Source: Hofstenia miamia (taxonomy: Eukaryota > Xenacoelomorpha > Acoela > Hofsteniidae). From it: a stretch of 64,000 nucleotides of DNA. Shown here piece by piece: positions 46,017 through 58,200 of the stretch. The notes under the pieces are model-generated. The model did no database searches. It saw only the letters and a program-made list of their open reading frames with translations, and was not told the DNA's origin. Each line of letters starts with the position of its first letter. Position 1 is the first letter of the stretch. Location of the stretch: the NCBI GenBank assembly GCA_900660155.1, contig CABFPE010000417.1:413047-477046 (forward strand), given 5' to 3'. The position numbers were made by a program, and so were the translations under genes.

Positions 46017-47430
46017 TAATATTTTGCAGGGTGTCCCTTTGAGTGAATAACAGCTTCAAGGCAGTCAGGGATTGAAGCAAAAAGTCTTTCAATAAAGCTG
46101 TTGCAAATTGCATAAAATTCTTTCTTTATTGTGGTCCACAGTTCGTCTTCAGTGTAAAGAGTATGCTGTCAAATTCGATATTTCACCTCTTTCCACATAT
46201 TTTCGATAATGTTAAGATCTGGAGGTTGGCCAGGCAAGTCAGCTAGGATAGCAACCCTATTATTTTGGAAAAAGTTCTTCATTTCTTTTGAGGTATGACA
46301 TGGAGCACCATCCTGCTGATATATTGAATCACTTTTATGGAGTTCAAGAGTTTCGTTTTTAGAATCCAGCATATAGAGAGCTTCAGAGAGTACTGGTGAT
46401 GTGAACAATCTTGTGAAAGCCACACTTCCATATTGCACCCCATAAAATTACAGACTTGCCACCATACTTCATTGTCTTCGAGTAAATTGAGGCAAGAATC
46501 CGAACTTCTCTTTATCAACATATGTTTAAGGAAATCAAAATCAGCCGTAAACTGCTAAATGTAGAATTTGTAAAATATAATCACCGTGCGAATGAATGCA
46601 TAAATAATATATTGCCAACTAACAATTATTGGAACAATTCTTTCACCACAAATGCTTGCAAACTTTGGAACAAATTACCAATCAGCATTAGACAGGAAAG
46701 AAACCTTAAAATATTTAAAAAATTATTAAAAAATAATCTATTAGCAGAGCAAAATAAAAAGTTCATTTAAAATCTGTAGCAACAAATCGAATATATTCTA
46801 TCTTTTTTAATTGTGTGATTGTATTGATGTTTTTAATTGTATTTTTAATGTTTTAATCTTTATTGTCTAGCTTAGTTTGTAGTGCATATGCATATTTAGG
46901 TGTTTGTATATATTGTAAATATGTATTATACTTAATTGTGCATATGCAAATTGTGCAAACGAATAAAGCTATTGAAGATAACATTCTTTTTGATTAGTAT
47001 ATCTCAAATCTTGACTCATCTAAAAATATAACATTAGACCAATGTTCAGATAAATTGGTCCACTTCAGCCGGCGTAATCTTTGATTTGAGGTTAAGAATG
47101 GCTTTCTGGGTGCCAGGAAAGTAGCAATTGAGTAGTTTTTCAGGATGTTTCACACTGTTCTTTCTGTCACGAGGTGACCATCAGTCCATTCCTTGCGAAG
47201 TTCCTCTAAAGTGTTCCTGGTATTTCGCTTTGAAAGGCACGCAAGAGCTGATTTGGAGGTTTTGGAGGACTTCTTTGGTCTTCCGGATTTTGGCCTGGAG
47301 TCAATGATGTTTTCAGAAGTGAGACATTTGATAATATCCCTGACAGTACTTCGAGATCGTTCTACAATTCAGGCTATATTACTTTGACTCATTCCTTCCA
47401 AGTGCTTGGAGACAATCGCAACCAGGCATC
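46017..47430 (-). mobile_element. Second Tc1-like transposon, decayed, split by a LINE 3' end
   Basis: The minus-strand transposase begins near 47425 (SKHLEGMSQSNIA, VERSRSTVRDIIKCLTSE, then RPKSGRPKKSSKTSKSA), continues with LEELRKEWTDGHLVTERTVR and RRLKWTNLSEHWSNVIFLDE (first catalytic Asp), is interrupted by a LINE fragment at 46522-46979, and resumes with KYGGKSVILWGAIWKCGF, IYQQDGAPCHTSKEMKNFF (second Asp), PPDLNIIENMWKEVKYRI (Glu) and GHPAKY before the stop at 46017. I count 35 residues between the second Asp and the Glu here. An in-frame stop after ARF-EIY-like sequence and frame changes show it is dead. It is a different family from the element at 43703. Confidence 0.8.
46522..46979 (+). 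mobile_element. 5'-truncated LINE 3' end inserted in a Tc1 element
   Basis: The plus-strand frame ends ...NSFTTNACKLWNKLPISIRQ, ERNLKIFKKLLKNNLL, stop at 46770. This is the usual C-terminus of LINE ORF2 proteins (R-W-LP---R--S---FK--L). About 210 bases of 3' UTR follow, ending AATAAAGCTATTGAAGAT. The 5-bp sequence AACAT occurs on both sides (46517-46521, 46980-46984), a possible short target duplication. Its removal rejoins the two halves of the Tc1 transposase. Confidence 0.65.
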
Positions 47431-47535
47431 ATATATGGGGAAGCTTCAACGAATGAAATTTTTTACAGATTCTCTGATTTGGCCTGAAGTGACCGAATAC
47501 ATTTTTCCAAGAAAAGATTAGCGAACTACATGCAN

Positions 47536-47556
47536 TCTCTATATATATATATATAG

Positions 47557-47589
<33 letters not shown>

Positions 47590-47590
47590 C
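47536..47590. repeat. TA-rich microsatellite beside a single N
   Basis: Two TA runs with short interruptions directly after the N at 47535. An open frame crossing it is an artefact of the repeat. Confidence 0.85.
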
Positions 47591-47628
47591 ATGTGTACAT
47601 ACATATGCACACACATACACACACTGTG

Positions 47629-48846
47629 TCCCAGAAGTCACACAGTTTTTAAGTTGTTTATTATTAATGGCGTGATGTTTTATTGGCCAATCAAATCTAT
47701 TGTAAGTTGAATTATATATAAGGAGGTTATAATTAACATCGTGTCACTTTGTTGTTTTCATTTCAGTTAAACACAAATGGACTTTGAAACTCGTATGGAA
47801 ATAGTGGAGTTGTTTGCGCCAATAGCAAATCTGCATCTGCAACGTTTTGCTGTTACAAGAAAAGGCATCAGTTGAACAAAGACCCATTCTGTGGCAAAAC
47901 CATTACACGATTAATAACTCGCTTCACTAGAACAGGTTCAGTTTTGGACAGTGCAAAGCCAGGAAGAAACAAGCTGAAGGAACATCGACAAGATGAAGTT
48001 GTGGATGCATTGCAGACTGTGAATAATGCTAATTCATATGGTATTGCTAGTACAAGTCAAATTGCTCTGGAATCTCAGATACCGTATCTGACATACCAAA
48101 GAGCAGTGTACATCGAATTAAGCGAAGTATAGCTGGAATGTGTCCTTACAAGTTGCAGACATGTCAAAAACTGTCCCATGATCATAAGCATAAAGAGTGG
48201 AATTCGCCAACATGATTTTCGGTGGTGATGACATTGACAGTTTTATGGACAAACGAATCCTACTTCTATCTCTGTTATGCAATGAATCGCCACAATTGCA
48301 TTATTTGGGGGACAGAAAAGCCGAAAGTTATATTTGAAATCAATGCTCACGCTCCCAAGGTTTGAGTGTGGTTTGGCTACACAGCCAATTTTCAATTGAA
48401 ACCATATTTTTTCGACACCAGCAGATATGCTGAAAAACCATGTCATTCCACAACTGCGTCGCAAGCGGATGCTAAACAGCACCCTATTCCAACAAGATGG
48501 AGCGCCTCCAGCATTTTCACCAGACCTATCACCTCTCGACTACTACCTCTGGGCAACAGTTAAAGCCATAGTGTATTCCACCTTCCAACCACACAATTTG
48601 GATAAATTGATAGCACATTTCCACGGTGCTGGACGATATTGATCAAGAAGATTTAAGAAAATCTGTTCTGCATTTGCCAGGCCGTCTAGAAAATGTTAGA
48701 GAAACTGGAGGCGAGGAAGCGAACTATTAATCTGTAATGATTATTAAACCGCCTGCTATAGACATCAATTTATGTTAGCATTTATTAAATATATGTACTT
48801 TGTTTTTTGTATCCATATTTTTAATTTTATAAACTGACTTCTGGGA
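47629..48846 (+). mobile_element. mariner/maT-like transposon, decayed, 12-bp inverted ends
   Basis: The left end TCCCAGAAGTCA (47629-47640) and right end TGACTTCTGGGA (48835-48846) are exact inverted repeats. TA follows the right end; TG stands at the left in place of TA. The transposase gene lies between (47777-48730). At 1.2 kb the length is typical of mariner-type elements. Confidence 0.85.
47777..48730 (+). pseudogene. mariner/maT-like transposase, broken
   Basis: The ATG at 47777 gives MDFETRMEIVELFAPIANLH; after a frame change come LNKDPFCGKTITRLITRFTR and SVLDSAKPGRNKLKEHRQDE (helix-turn-helix region), then SYGIASTSQIAL. The catalytic part appears in changing frames: LWTNESYFYL, where the first catalytic Asp is replaced by Asn, then HNCIIWGTEKPKVIFE, MLKNHVIPQLRRKRMLNSTL, FQQDGAPP and SPDLSPLDYYLWATVK. 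Between QQDGAPP and the following AFSPDLSPLD only 13 residues lie where about 37 are expected, so some 24 codons have been lost. It ends GGEEANY and TAA. It is inactive by several criteria. The SPDLSPLDYYLW pattern with Asp as third residue sets it apart from the Tc1-like elements nearby. Confidence 0.8.
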
Positions 48847-48849
48847 TAT

Positions 48850-49985
48850 ATTGTATATACACCAAGATTTTCTTACTCTTGTTGGTCTTAGCACTGCAGT
48901 CAATTAAGATTACATTGTTATCATCCAAATTTATTAGTTTGTTGACAACAATAATTATTGCTTTAATACCAAACAAATTGGTTTCCGCAAATAATCGTTT
49001 AACTGATATTCTAATCCTATGTATTTCCATGTATGCTGTATTTCGCCCTAGAGATATTGACTGTGTAATGTATTCTTTGTCTAAGCATTAATATAAGGCT
49101 ATGGTAGTGAAAATTTGTAATGCCTTGAATAGACTCGTGCAGATGAAAGGTCATGCAACAAAGGAAAATTCCACTTTTTATAATATAATTCATTTCTTAA
49201 TTTGGGCGTTATTCATTGCATAAACAATAGATGCTATGAAATATTAATTTAATAAAATATTGAAAGCTAGCATTAGAAAAAACCCATACACTATTTCTAT
49301 GATAAACATTGTGTTAGAAGAGCTTCGTGTAGCTACTATGTAATAGTGGAGATTGCAGTTTTACCAATTAATTAAAATCAAACGCTTAATTAATGTTTTC
49401 ATCTTATTTTGGGAACCTTCAATGACCTAGAAAAATTAGATTTTCAATTAGCCAAAAAATTTAAAACGTTGATGTATATATATAGTAATTATTAACATAT
49501 CTCAAGCATTGGGAAATTATATCATAGGCTGAAAACATGATATTTCAAGTTTCGAATGGCATATTCCATGGTAAAGTACGAGACAATCGTACTACAGTTT
49601 TTGATATATTTCAAAAGTTTTTCAAAATGTGAGTGTACAGTTGGGAATTCATTTCTTTTAAATTGGAGAGAAAGCTTATTAGCACCCTGTTTTAAATTTG
49701 GCGTGGCATAGAGCACAAATCATGTATCACACGCAATGACAAAATTTTGTAGAGAATGTGAGCCGCACAAACTGAAATTCTAAATACAAATTGAAGCAGT
49801 AATAATTTGTAAAACTAATACGGTGTCATTAAGTTCCAAATTCAGTTTCGTAAATTATTAATATTTGTTGGAGGGGGCGGTGAGGTACTGTGCTCAATTT
49901 GATATAAAATTAAGGTTTTCTTGAGTAAAGTGCGTTCATTAAGTAAGTTGGATTTTATATTGTGTATGTTTTAAACGTAATTTAA
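48850..49985. other. Intergenic stretch: nothing recognised
   Basis: AT-rich sequence before the I/Jockey-like LINE. Its last part (from about 49860, with a GC-rich GGAGGGGGCGGTGAGG) may be LINE 5' UTR. Confidence 0.4.
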
Positions 49986-49998
49986 AATTCTACACGAT

Positions 49999-50940
49999 GT
50001 GCGTATGAATATTGAAATTGTTGACAAATTTAACGAATTAAAGAAGTTATTAAATTGTTCAAGAGGCAAGACTATAGATAATGCACTTTTATTGAGTTAT
50101 AGATGTTTATTGATATTGCGAAATACTGTCAGTCATAATAAAGAAAGCTACTCCAATATTTTAAAAAGAAATAAATTAAACCGAACAAGCAGCTATTATA
50201 TTAAATGTTCAAACAAAAACTTAGCGAATAAAGAACCAATAATAAGCACTGACATTTCAAATGTTACTCAAGATGTTCTCAAAAAATTCAAGATACTAAA
50301 GAGTTTCCTAAAATTAGATATTCCCAAATAAGAATAATGAACTTGTAAATCTAAAACTGATGTTGAGGTTATTAAAATTAATATCGGGAAAAATACGTCT
50401 TATAATTTTGTAGAATACAAAAAGATTGCATTTAAGCTAAAAATTCTAAATGTACCGAGTTATTTTTTAGAAAACTTAATTCCACCTGAAATCAAAGAAT
50501 AAATATTTGTTGAAAACCCAAAGTTGTAAGATTTGTGCGGTTTAAGTGATTCAATGTTTGAAATATTATTCACTAAGACTAATGGTTATAGCAAAACCTC
50601 AATTATTTTCGTCAAAGCATCCCCAAAAGTATTGGTCTTCAGATGTGCAAGGTCTTTGAACAATTTTATGCACGTATGCGTTCTAACTGTGAAATGTATG
50701 GACACTCAAGAAATAAGTATTTAAAAAAATCACATTTTTGCATGTTTTGTGCAGAAAATCACATACATACAAATTGACCAAATAAGAACAATCTTTGTAA
50801 ACCTAAATGTGTAAATTGCAGCACTTCATACCTTGAGAAATGTAATCATTCTACTTTTTCGAAAGATTGTCCCATTTATATTTCCAACATTAAGGTAATA
50901 ATGCAGAAATCAGAAACTAATGATTGACTAACACAATTAG
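49999..50940 (+). pseudogene. LINE ORF1, gag-like with Cys-His knuckles
   Basis: The first frame (49999-50331, 110 codons) is Lys/Asn-rich (DKFNELKKLLNCSRGKTIDN). Further on, in other frames, a knuckle cluster appears around 50660-50885: NCEMYGHSRNKYLKKS, FCMFCAENHIHTN, CVNCSTSYLEKCNHST and KDCPIYISNIKV. The order of C-x2-C, GH and C residues, ending in CP-Y, is typical of ORF1 proteins of I/Jockey/R1-like LINEs, which bind the element RNA. At least three frame or stop breaks lie between the first block and the knuckles, so no product is expected. Confidence 0.6.
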
Positions 50941-51065
50941 AAAATGTACATCCTCATGATCCTTACCTAACTAATTTTAATTTAAACAATTACGCAACTC
51001 CTTTAACACCAAGTGAGGCATGTCAAAGTAGCAATATTTGTAGTTATGCACATTCCTTAAGACTA

Positions 51066-53081
51066 GAAACTCTAAGGATTTTAGTTCTTAATTGTAGATC
51101 TCTAAGAAATTTCAAAGATTTAAAATTTTTATTAATTGGTATTCTCACATATGAAATAGATGTCTGCATAGTTAGCGAAACTTGGTTTGATTGTGAAATA
51201 TCTGAAAGTTATTCTCAACTGACTATAATGATCCCAAAGTTGATGAGCTGTCAAGTTCTATCTGCATGACAAAACTCAGTCATTAAAATACAAGGAAATT
51301 AAGAAATCTAGATAATGTTATAACCTCTCATCCAAATTTATATAAAAATTGTTAAACATTTCAAAATGGGGTTTCGCAGATCATCTTGGATTAATAGCAG
51401 AACCTTCACTTATAACAGGAATAGAAAAAGTGACAATTCCATTTCAAGTTATTAATAGAAAAACCATTGAAAACTAAACTGTTTGATGCATAATATCAAT
51501 TTTGAAGTATTTGAAGAAATCATACGATACGATATTGATGAAGAGACTGCATTATTTTTCAATTGCATTGACAGAGCATGTCCAATTATTAATGTTGAAA
51601 TGACAAATAAGGATCCAATTTTCATGACTCTTCAAATTAAATACTTATTGAGAAAAAATGTATGAAAGAATTAATAAAGAAATTAAAAGAAGTATTTCAA
51701 GAGTAAAAACAATGGTGGGCTTCTGTAAATCAACTTATGAGACGCAATACCCTATTAAGGATGAATAAAGAATTTGATGCAAATGAAATCGACAAAATGT
51801 TTACTAATATATCAAATTATTTGAATTACAAACAACCCAGAACTCCTAGTATAGATAGTGAAGAGATTCCATGACTAAGAACGTATCAAGTATATCATGA
51901 ATTGAAAAACGTCAAAAAAACAGGTTACGACGGAATCCATACTGGTTTACTAAAAAATTTTCGTATATTATTACACCAATAGTTCATTATATATTTTAGG
52001 AATCGCTAAGAACTACTAAATTCCCGAACATTTGGAAACTGCTATAATAATGCCAATTCCAAAATTATAACCGACTAAACTCCATAATTCAAAACTAATT
52101 AGCATTATTTCCATATTGTCAAGAACTTTTGAAAAATTTGTATTCAATTTTTACATCAAAGATATCTACAAGTCATTTAAATATAAATCAGCATAGAATT
52201 ACAAAATAGAATTCAGTCATATAAACATGGAAATTATGATTATGTGAGATTAATCAGCCTTGATATTAAGAAAGCCTTTGACAATGTAAATCACTACATT
52301 TTATTCGAAAGGTTAAACAATAACACATTTAAATCCGTACATCATTAATTGGCTTTACTAGTTTCATTGGTGATAGGCAGCAAATGGTTAAATATAATAA
52401 CAGATTTTCGGATATGAAAAAGATCAACAAATGTGTTCCTCAAGGTTCCTTTTGTGGGCCATTTCTGTTCAATATACAGTATGTATTGATTCTTTAAATT
52501 GTGAATCTTTAAATATTACAAATGGTTCTATTATTAAATATGCTGATGATACATTGATTCTTCTTCCAATTCTTGAAAATATAGACTTAACACATTCAAT
52601 TAATGATAAGATCAAATCTTCGTATGAAGAAAACAAATTTGAAATTAATTATAGAAAGTCGCTGGAAATGATTATACCATTGAAGAGAAAATTTGTTGAT
52701 AATATATCTAAAATTGATTGCTATTCCTCAGTAACAAAAATGAAATATCTTGGATTTACCATAAATAACAAGCTTTCATTTAAGAAAAATATTGCTCAAG
52801 TTTATAAAAGATCAATGAGAAATTTCTATATGATATTAAAAATAAAAAGATTTTTAAATCAAGACGAAACTAAAATTTCATTTAATTCCCTAGTTAATTC
52901 TATTATAATTTACGGCATACAAGTATATGCAGGTGAATCAGAAACGTCTTTATCTAAACTTAACAACATATACAAGAAAGCGTTGAAATATAAACTTATT
53001 ACTAAAGAATTAAATATTTTTAACATCATTAAAAATAAGACAAAGCATTACATCAACACATCGAAAACTCTCATCCATTAA
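51066..53081 (+). pseudogene. LINE ORF2: endonuclease remnant and reverse transcriptase
   Basis: The endonuclease start is visible as LRILVLNCRSLRNFKDLKFL and YEIDVCIVSETWFD (expected N and ET residues). Then come decayed blocks: ELKNVKKTGYDGIHTGLLKN near 51900, SLDIKKAFDNVNHYILFERL (motif A) near 52260 and CVPQGSFCGPFLFNI (motif B) near 52435. The longest open frame (52431-53081) has KYADDTLILLP (motif C), NYRKSLEMIIPL, KMKYLGFTINNKLSFKKNI and the thumb, ending HYINTSKTLIH. Stops and frameshifts precede the YADD block. The middle of the endonuclease is unreadable. Ordinary decay of an old LINE copy. Confidence 0.75.
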
Positions 53082-53269
53082 AACAATTCATTAGCAAAAG
53101 AACTGAATAGGCTACATCAAAATTAAGAAAAATCAATCCACCGAATTTATTCTCATCAAAGACCATCTTCCCTGATCGATATTTCTCCTGTTATTAATTA
53201 TTTTTATTTTTTATTAGTTTTGTAGTTTGTAGTGTAGTTTTCTGTATTGTAAGCTTATAATAAAGTTTA

Positions 53270-53271
<2 letters not shown>

Positions 53272-53359
<88 letters not shown>

Positions 53360-53361
53360 GC
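53272..53361. repeat. (TTA)n tract, LINE 3' tail
   Basis: About 30 TTA units after the LINE 3' UTR. The next LINE fragment starts immediately after it. On the minus strand the repeat reads as poly-Asn codons, not a real protein. Confidence 0.9.
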
Positions 53362-54335
53362 CTCATAAATACAAATAATGATGCATTTAGGGCTACAAAA
53401 AATTTACAAAGTGATATTGAAAATCTTTCTAGGTATTTCTCATCCAATCAAATAAAAATTAATATTGAAAAAACGCAATTCATTATATTTTCCCCTAATT
53501 CTGTAAAAAAAATAACAAACAAGATCGAATTAATTGTTCCAATAAAAAATCTGATCATGTTAAATATCTAGGTGTTGATATTGACAAAGATTTAAAATTC
53601 GATAAATTTCTCCTAAAAAAGTTACAAAAAATGGCTTCTGGCGTTAGATACTTATACCACCTAAGAAATNTAAGAAATTTTGGGCCAGATTATCACGTTC
53701 AATTATTACATGCCTTTGTTTATCACAATTACATTATTGTTCATTTTTATTTATAAATTTTAATTCAAAAAGCCGCTATTTATTATCAAAAACTTTTAAT
53801 TGGGCATTAAAAACATTAAATTTTGCAAGTAAGCATGACCATGTTAGTGAATACAGACGAAAGTATAATATATTATCCCCGCTATATCAAGTACAATTCT
53901 ATGCAGCTTCAATTTTATTTAAGTATAAATATGGCCGACAATCAATTTCTTTTCTTGATAATTACTTAAAAGTAAATCTTCGATCACATAAGTTTATTTG
54001 TAGCAGTATTTCCTATCCTAGTTTTCACCGAGCAGCCTTTAATATTTGGAATAATTTAGAAAATGAGATAAGAATAGAAAAAAATTACAAAAAATGTAGA
54101 AAAAAATTAAAAATCATGCTTTTACATCGACAAAATACAATCGGAGACACAAACATGCTAAACACATTTACAGGTTTTTTACACTGAGCTCACCACACAC
54201 ATAGACACAGATATATTTATTCTATATATATTTTATTATTATTTTGTAAATACATGTATTTGTAGTTTGTAGCTTTTTTTACTGTTATTTATTTACAGCA
54301 ATAAATTTGCTTTGACTCTTATTATTAAAAAATTA
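53362..54335 (+). mobile_element. 3' part of another LINE (end of RT and 3' UTR)
   Basis: Directly after the (TTA)n tail a different LINE begins inside its ORF2: NDAFRATKNLQSDIENLSRY, NIEKTQFIIFSPNS, HVKYLGVDIDKDLKFDKFLL, KLQKMASGVRYLYHLRN, then after an N at 53670 FGPDYHVQLLHAF, and further SKHDHVSEYRRKYNILSPLY and SFHRAAFNIWNNLENEIRIE to a stop near 54187. The 3' UTR ends GCAATAAATTTGCTTTGACT and CTTATTATTA at about 54335. The eight bases TAAGAAAT occur on both sides of the N, a probable unmerged overlap. Frameshifts are present. The 5' truncation is usual for LINEs. Confidence 0.75.
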
Positions 54336-54468
54336 TTATTGTGCTGCTCATATTCGGCGGCTGATGAATTCAAAATAGTGTTTTTTATCAGCTATGTGTT
54401 AGAAGCAATATCACATGACAATCAAACTAACACTTAGACTAGAAATTTTAATTGAAGTCATCCTAAAG

Positions 54469-54860
54469 CAGAGTTGGAATTGGGTTGGGTTTAATGTTGG
54501 GTACGGCAGGCCTTGGCCTGGGCTGGGCTTGGTTTGATTTTCGACACAGCAATTTGGGGTTGACCGGGCTTGGGCCTAATGTTTTTATTGGTATTTGAAA
54601 TCAAAAAAAAATTTATTTGAAAATTTAAACGTTGCAGATGACAAAAAACCTTCTCTTTATATTTAATAGTTTTCCTTGTTGGCTGGTGCAATATTTCTAA
54701 CATTTAAATTATGTCTCTTACAAGTAAAGAGTGTTTTGAAAACTCACACTTACTATGTGCTGATGTAAGTTCACCGAGAATTTTAGTAATTGAATATATA
54801 AAAATGATATGTTCTCTAAATTATGAAAAGGACGATTGCAATCCTAGTAAAAAATAGTTG
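54469..54860. mobile_element. hAT-like MITE, second copy of the family at 8029, one end recognisable
   Basis: It begins CAGAGTTGGAATTGGGTTGG, continues with GGCC/GGGC-rich motifs and shares interior sequence with the copy at 8029-8551 in opposite orientation (for example around GTGCTGATGTAAGTTCA). The far end is truncated or too diverged. Confidence 0.6.
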
Positions 54861-54995
54861 TGGCAATACATGCATGTATATTATTAAATTAGTGGTGACG
54901 GTAGGAAGAACTTATGAAACTTGACAAATATGATGCCTTCGCCGTAGGAAATAGTACTGATCAGAAGGTTTCAATAAAGTGGTTACTTACAAATA

Positions 54996-55245
54996 CAAGG
55001 TGGACCAGAAGTTAGGGGGCAATACCAAAAATGTAATTTTTAATTTAAATTAAGCATTTATTCAGTTTATATCCGTTCACTGTAATGTAATGAATAATAA
55101 ATGATCCTTTTATTTACAAATACTCAAATTGTCCACCATTAACCTCGATATTAACACTATTACTGCCAGCGCTTGTTAAATTTTTGTAGGTGAGTGATTG
55201 AGAAAATTGTGTATCACCGCCCCCTAACTTTTGGCCCACCCTGTG
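54996..55245. mobile_element. 250-bp mariner-type MITE with TA target duplication
   Basis: The left end reads CAAGGTGGACCAGAAGTTAG and the right end on the minus strand CACAGGGTGGGCCAAAAGTT. Allowing one indel, about 25 bases of inverted repeat match, ending in GTTAGGGGGC. TA flanks both sides (54994-54995, 55246-55247). The interior is noncoding. Size, TA target and GGTGG-CC-AAGTTA ends fit a deletion derivative of a Tc1/mariner family. Confidence 0.8.
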
Positions 55246-55247
55246 TA

Positions 55248-58200
55248 GTATTATTATTATAATGACTCTAAATTATAAATATTTTTCACTTTCCGGTATT
55301 CAGGCTAGCTGAACATGCTTAGCGCCTTGTTGTAAGCATACATTTAAAGATTAAAAACAAAAATACAAACATATTATCTATATTTACTACTTTTTATTTT
55401 AAAGGGATATATTGTTTGGATATGCAGGAAAGTATTGTTTTCCTTAAAACATTACATACATTGTTGAATTAACAAATTTAACAACATTTTAAATGAAATT
55501 CGTGTAAAAACTTGTCAAAACTTCAGTGGTTTTGTAGAACGTGTAAAAATACATATACAAATTAAGATAAGCGCAAGTTTCATTTTCATATAGAATTAAT
55601 TTTTAAGAAATGTTTTGATAAGAGTAGCAGAATATAAATGCTCTTGTTGTGGTTCCCTTTCGTTAAGTTTTGTTTACATACAAAATGCAATTATTGCAAT
55701 AATAGTTAAGTTTTTCCATGCCTAGTTACTAATAAAATATCTGGAGATTTAAAATATTGATAAATTGTTGTTAGTTATGCCAACAATCGCCATTATCTCA
55801 CTTAGCATTTCAACACTACCAATGGAAACAATTTTATATGTTTTCCATAAAAGTCTAAGCAAAAGATTAAAACAAATAGTTTCATTTACATTGTGCTCTC
55901 TGATTTTTGAGATTTTATTATTTTGTGAGACGAATGCGTTTAACAATTTTAAGAAGAAACCAACAAAAAGTTTAAAAAAATTCTAAGCAATTTAAAGTTG
56001 ATCTATGCACCAACTTAAAACAATTTAGATAATCTTTGCCTTCATTGGTAACATTTGTGAAAATGGATATTCAATATTATTTGGTAGCAAAATGCAATTA
56101 TTTACAGGGAGCTCGCATCTGCTTCAGTAAGAGTTTAGCTCCCTAGTCCTCCAGGCTTACGAACTTGTATGACACGTTCATTGTATTAAGGTGAACAATG
56201 CAATTGAATTAGCACTATTGACGGACTAAAGCAGCTATGCACCTATGCACATATTAATCAATACCTTATGCAAATTATTCAATGAATTACATAGGGTAGC
56301 TATAGGAGGCAAAAAACATTATCAATGGCGTAAAAGAAAAAAATTGAACCGGTCCTGAAAACTCGAGATGAGTTTTTGGGCCTAGACTTAAATTTTGAGT
56401 ACTTGCAGAGTCTTAGTATAAGTGTTCCTAGAAATACCAAAAAGAGGCACTCAAATCAGAATTACTGTATCATTTCCAAACTGGTGTCCACATTTTGATT
56501 ATAAACAGGTTGAAGAAATAATATCAATGTGATGTTTTAGAGATCTAAAACAATAAATATTGCTTTAAGCCTTAGCCTTTAAAAATATAAATCCTCAAGT
56601 TATTCACAGAAATATTTAAGGCAACATTCATGAACATAATTTCTCGAGTTCAATTAAAATAATTGTTACCGATCCAGAAAGGTAAATACAAAAATTGAAG
56701 CAAATGGTGAAGTTGTGAAGGAGGGAATTTTTGATTCCATGATTGCATTAGTACACAATAAACTCACTTATATTGCATGTAAAAATTCAATCTTTGTGTA
56801 AATCTGATGAAACATTTGAATTTAAATTTATTCTTTGTAATATTTTATAACTTTAAAAGTCTTCAACTTAGGTATGAATTTAAAAATAGAAACGCATCAT
56901 TTACTTAACATCCTTCGGCATGCCACTACCATTGTCAAAAAGTTTCCCACTGCGAAATTCACAAAATATTTATCAAGTTAAAATTTTTTACAGTATTTTT
57001 GGTAAATTTAGTTTGTATTTCTATTAATCATTTATGTTTAAGATTGGTTCCTTTAATTCTATATAAATTGATTTCATTTTTAAATTAATGACTTCCTTGC
57101 TAGTAAGTGTTTATAGAATTTACATGAGTGGTCTTATTATAAAGAAAATAAAGTATATATATATATATATATATAAAATATATATAAAAATAAATATAAA
57201 AATATTTTGCTTTAATGCTGATAACTTTCACATAACGAGGAGATTGATTTGTTTTACCTGGGGGAGCGCGATTTTACCCCCTCTATATTTTTAGATATAA
57301 CTCAGACACGTTTTTAAATAAACTATCCTTCTATGACTTTTATCTTTAACTTGTTTTGCAACTTTTGTTGCAAAAATTATGCAATTATTGTAAGCCAAAA
57401 TATCTGTATGTCAAAATATCTCCACCCACATTTGGTGTTGATCGGATTTACTGTTTCTGAGATCTCAGGCCCCCAGGAATAACTGCTACGAAAACGCCCA
57501 TGTAAAATAGGGTTAACAATGACAAAAGATATACATTGAAATCAAAATCTTGTCAAAAAATTCATTTAGTAGCAATATGCTGTTTAGAGATGAAAATTTT
57601 GAATAACCCTAACGAACATACTTCCTCTTCAACCAATGCCTGTTAGAGAAACGAAACGCCATTAACAGTTGTGGTGAACCACTGCTGGATTTTCTGTATT
57701 GCTAGTATGGTATACAATGCTAGTATGGTATAGACATATTCAAATTATGAATAGGAGAACTGTCATAGTAGCCTATGGCCAAGAACCTCTTACCTGAAGA
57801 TGCTCTTGCTTATTGCTTGAATGTTAAAGTCTAAAGGCAGTGTTAAAAAGTACGAAGCCCTAGAAATTTCCATTAGAAAATCAGACCACTTAACATGTGA
57901 AAGTAGCGTTGAAGAACCTGAATTAGACGGTAATTTATATTTTTAAAGCAAAATCAATTTATGAGAACCTAAGAAATAGAATAATGTCAAAATTTATTGC
58001 AAATTTTGAAAGGAATTTGGAGATTTATGAGTCCAATGTCTTGTAAACGCGTATTTAAGGCTTCTGTTCTCCCAAAGGCATTCTTACAAATCCCTTTTAT
58101 TTAGTTAATGACGTATTGATAAATTTTTCGCTTTGGATTTGTTTTACGCATGAATTAATGAGCATGATATCGAAATTCTGAATTTACAAAAACTTGATAC

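Larger units (their letters stand above)
49990..53361 (+). mobile_element. I/Jockey-like LINE, decayed, with (TTA)n tail
   Basis: A plus-strand non-LTR retrotransposon of about 3.4 kb. ORF1 is around 49999-50940, endonuclease remnants are near 51066-51260, and the RT is at about 51860-53081. The 3' UTR ends AATAAAGTTTATTTTA followed by a (TTA)n tail of about 85 bases. Many stops and frame changes run through ORF1 and the endonuclease, so it is old. The type of ORF1 (several Cys-His knuckles) suggests the I/Jockey/R1 side of the LINE tree; I am not certain of the clade. Confidence 0.75.

Noticed and set aside
53214-53447. Poly-Asn minus-strand open frame
   Set aside because: A translation of the (TTA)n LINE tail.
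55749-55986. Overlapping open frames on both strands
   Set aside because: No recognisable motifs, no splice support and no agreement about which strand would code.
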